The notes below the pieces were generated by a model. That model saw only the letters and a list, made by a program, of their open reading frames with translations. It did not search any database and was not told the DNA's origin. Position numbers and translations under genes: made by a program. From positions 1 to 7,157 of the forward strand of contig WAON01000138.1 of NCBI GenBank assembly GCA_015521265.1: a DNA stretch of 7,157 nt. The letters are read 5' to 3'. Below are positions 5,871 through 7,157 of this stretch, piece after piece. Numbering within the stretch: position 1 is the first letter of the stretch; every line of letters starts with the position of its first letter. The stretch comes from Desulfurococcales archaeon. Its GTDB lineage: Archaea; Thermoproteota; Thermoprotei_A; Sulfolobales; Desulfurococcaceae.

Positions 5871-6620
5871 TTGAAGCTTAGATTCAAGGATGCAAGAACA
5901 TGGCGCTACACAATGAATGCAGTTGGGAAGATAATAGATGAAGCAGCTTTCAGAATAACTAGTGAAGGATTAAGGATGAAAGCCATTGATCCTTCCAGAA
6001 TCGTTATGGTAGACTTTAACCTGCCTAAAGATAGTCTTGACGAATTCGTTTATGAGAAGGATGAAGTTATAGGGGTGAACATGGAAGACCTAGTGAAAAT
6101 ACTTAGGAGAGCGCTTAAAAACGACGAGTTAGAGCTTGAAACGATCGAGGGGAACAGGCTAGCAGTAGTATTCATTGGTAGGGGGAGGCGTACCTTTATA
6201 ATACCAAGCCTTGAAACTATAGCTGAAGAAGTACCGGAGCTTAAGATTCCCTTCAAAGTACAGATCAAGATGCCGCCATCAATATTTAGGGATGTAGTTA
6301 AAGAGCTTGAACCTATTAGTGATGCAATAGAATTTATAGCTAAAAAAGATGAAGAAAAACTGATTGCTAGGGCTTCAAGCGACCTTGCTGAAGCAGAGAT
6401 CGAGCTAAGCATTGAGAACGGGGCATTAATCGATTTCAAAGCTGAGGAAGAAGAGGCAAGGGCGATATATACAGTCGATTACTTATCAGACATATCAGCC
6501 GCATCACAAGCCGCCGATGAACTAGACTTCTACTTTGCTACAGCCGTCCCATGCAAAATCGACTACACCCTGCCGATGGGGGGTAGGCTGACATTCTATG
6601 TCGCACCCAGAGTTGAGTAA
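5871..6620 (+). CDS. pcn: DNA polymerase sliding clamp (PCNA)
   Basis: PCNA encircles DNA and tethers polymerase, Fen1, ligase and other enzymes. The 249-residue protein has the normal clamp length with two similar domains. Domain 1 shows LRFKDARTWRYTMNAVGKII and the typical MKAIDPSRIVMVDFNLP segment (36-52). The interdomain connecting loop region is at about 112-126 (PSLETIAEEVPELKI), and the C-terminus ends LTFYVAPRVE, which resembles the conserved clamp C-terminus after the subunit-interface strand. Crenarchaea often have two or three PCNA paralogues that can form heterotrimers; which one this is cannot be told here. The start is TTG 5871, supported by GGGGGT at 5858-5863. The next gene, priS, probably begins inside the last codons, so clamp and primase would be co-translated. 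Confidence 0.95.
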   Translation: MKLRFKDARTWRYTMNAVGKIIDEAAFRITSEGLRMKAIDPSRIVMVDFNLPKDSLDEFVYEKDEVIGVNMEDLVKILRRALKNDELELETIEGNRLAVVFIGRGRRTFIIPSLETIAEEVPELKIPFKVQIKMPPSIFRDVVKELEPISDAIEFIAKKDEEKLIARASSDLAEAEIELSIENGALIDFKAEEEEARAIYTVDYLSDISAASQAADELDFYFATAVPCKIDYTLPMGGRLTFYVAPRVE

Positions 6621-7157
6621 TAATATCGTATTTTTGAAAAAACTAATTCGCAGATATTATTCTAGAAAACCATTGAAAGAGCCCTACTATCTTCCCAAGA
6701 GGGAAATAGCAATCTATTCACTAGAAGATCAAGTCTACATACGCCATTTATCATTCCCATCTATGAATAATTTATACCAGTACATTACACGTAAAAAAAC
6801 CCCGCTACACCTCTACTACTCATCAGCTTATTACGAGGATCCCTCGGCCGAGAAAATGGATGATAAACAGTGGATCGGGAGTGATTTAATCTTCGATATT
6901 GATTCTGATCATTTTCCGGGTTGTAGCGAAGTACTGTCAATTTGTATAAGTAAAAACAAGTATTATAAAGGTAAAATTAAAAAATGCGATGGAGAGGAAA
7001 AACCAGTAGTTTATCCATTAATTAATTTCAACTGTATAAGAAAAGGTTGGAGCGAAGCTATTAGATTAATAAATATACTTAAAGACGATCTAGGCTATAA
7101 GGAAATAACAGTTTCCTTCTCCGGTAATAGAGGCTTCCATATACACGTATACGATGA
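6613..7157 (+). CDS. priS: DNA primase small (catalytic) subunit PriS, N-terminal part (3' end outside window)
   Basis: PriS is the catalytic subunit of the archaeal/eukaryotic-type primase and works with PriL to make RNA/DNA primers. The frame is open from before 6613 to the right edge (181 codons visible, about half of the usual protein). Counted from TTG 6613: YIRHLSF (43-49), LHLYYSSAYYE, KQWIGSDLIFDID, the metal-binding DIDSDH (D95, D97, D99, H100) and SGNRGFH (170-176), all hallmarks of this family. Between them lies the zinc-knuckle region with cysteines at 104, 111, 125 and 141. The start is uncertain: TTG 6613 overlaps pcn by 8 bp, TTG 6634 would lie 13 bp after the pcn stop, and neither has a clear ribosome-binding site. 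Missing PriS sequence is due to the window edge, not truncation. Confidence 0.93.
   Translation, partial: MSNNIVFLKKLIRRYYSRKPLKEPYYLPKREIAIYSLEDQVYIRHLSFPSMNNLYQYITRKKTPLHLYYSSAYYEDPSAEKMDDKQWIGSDLIFDIDSDHFPGCSEVLSICISKNKYYKGKIKKCDGEEKPVVYPLINFNCIRKGWSEAIRLINILKDDLGYKEITVSFSGNRGFHIHVYD

Noticed and set aside
6309..6363. C/D-box-like spacing (GTGATGC ... CTGA) suggesting a guide RNA
   Set aside because: Box C is imperfect, internal boxes are poor, and it lies inside conserved PCNA codons. No other convincing box pair was found in the window.
6050..6439. 129-codon open frame on the minus strand
   Set aside because: Antisense to pcn and extremely serine-rich, an artefact of the acidic codons of the clamp.

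Overview
The window reads as a hyperthermophilic archaeon of the Crenarchaeota/Thermoproteota, most likely a Desulfurococcales relative. The genes are archaeal/eukaryote-type information-processing genes (Dph2, Csl4, RpoL, TFS, PCNA, PriS). The DNA is AT-rich, with many ATA, AGG and AGA codons. Several starts are UUG, and ribosome-binding sites are of the GGTGATC/GAGGG type. The genus is not determined.

Left part (1-1740, + strand): the C-terminal part of a probable GT-B glycosyltransferase runs in from the left edge and slightly overlaps or abuts dph2, the first enzyme of diphthamide synthesis on elongation factor 2. Pointing against it (1765-2628, - strand) is a membrane-anchored ClpP/SppA-like serine protease of the SDH/DUF114 type. 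Its start lies back to back with the next rightward operon, and the two share a very compact divergent promoter region.

Middle (2675-4489, + strand): a tight operon of a METTL5-like N6-adenine rRNA methyltransferase, the exosome cap subunit Csl4, and a conserved archaeal protein that looks like DUF2067. After a 98-bp gap with a possible promoter comes rpoL (RNA polymerase subunit L).

Right part (4860-7157, + strand): a small unrecognised gene overlapping the rpoL stop codon, transcription factor S (tfs), a 60-residue protein, the sliding clamp PCNA with its own probable promoter, and the first half of the DNA primase small subunit priS, cut by the right edge. Together the cluster links rRNA modification, RNA decay, transcription and its proofreading, and replication.

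The most interesting point is the small gene after rpoL. An ATG overlapping the rpoL stop opens a 26-codon frame that ends at a canonical slippery heptamer, A AAT TTT, directly followed by TAG. The -1 frame is open across this point and continues to 5218. This is a candidate programmed -1 frameshift giving a 119-residue protein. A disrupted gene, a sequencing error in the T5 run, or an independent leaderless 72-residue gene are the alternatives.
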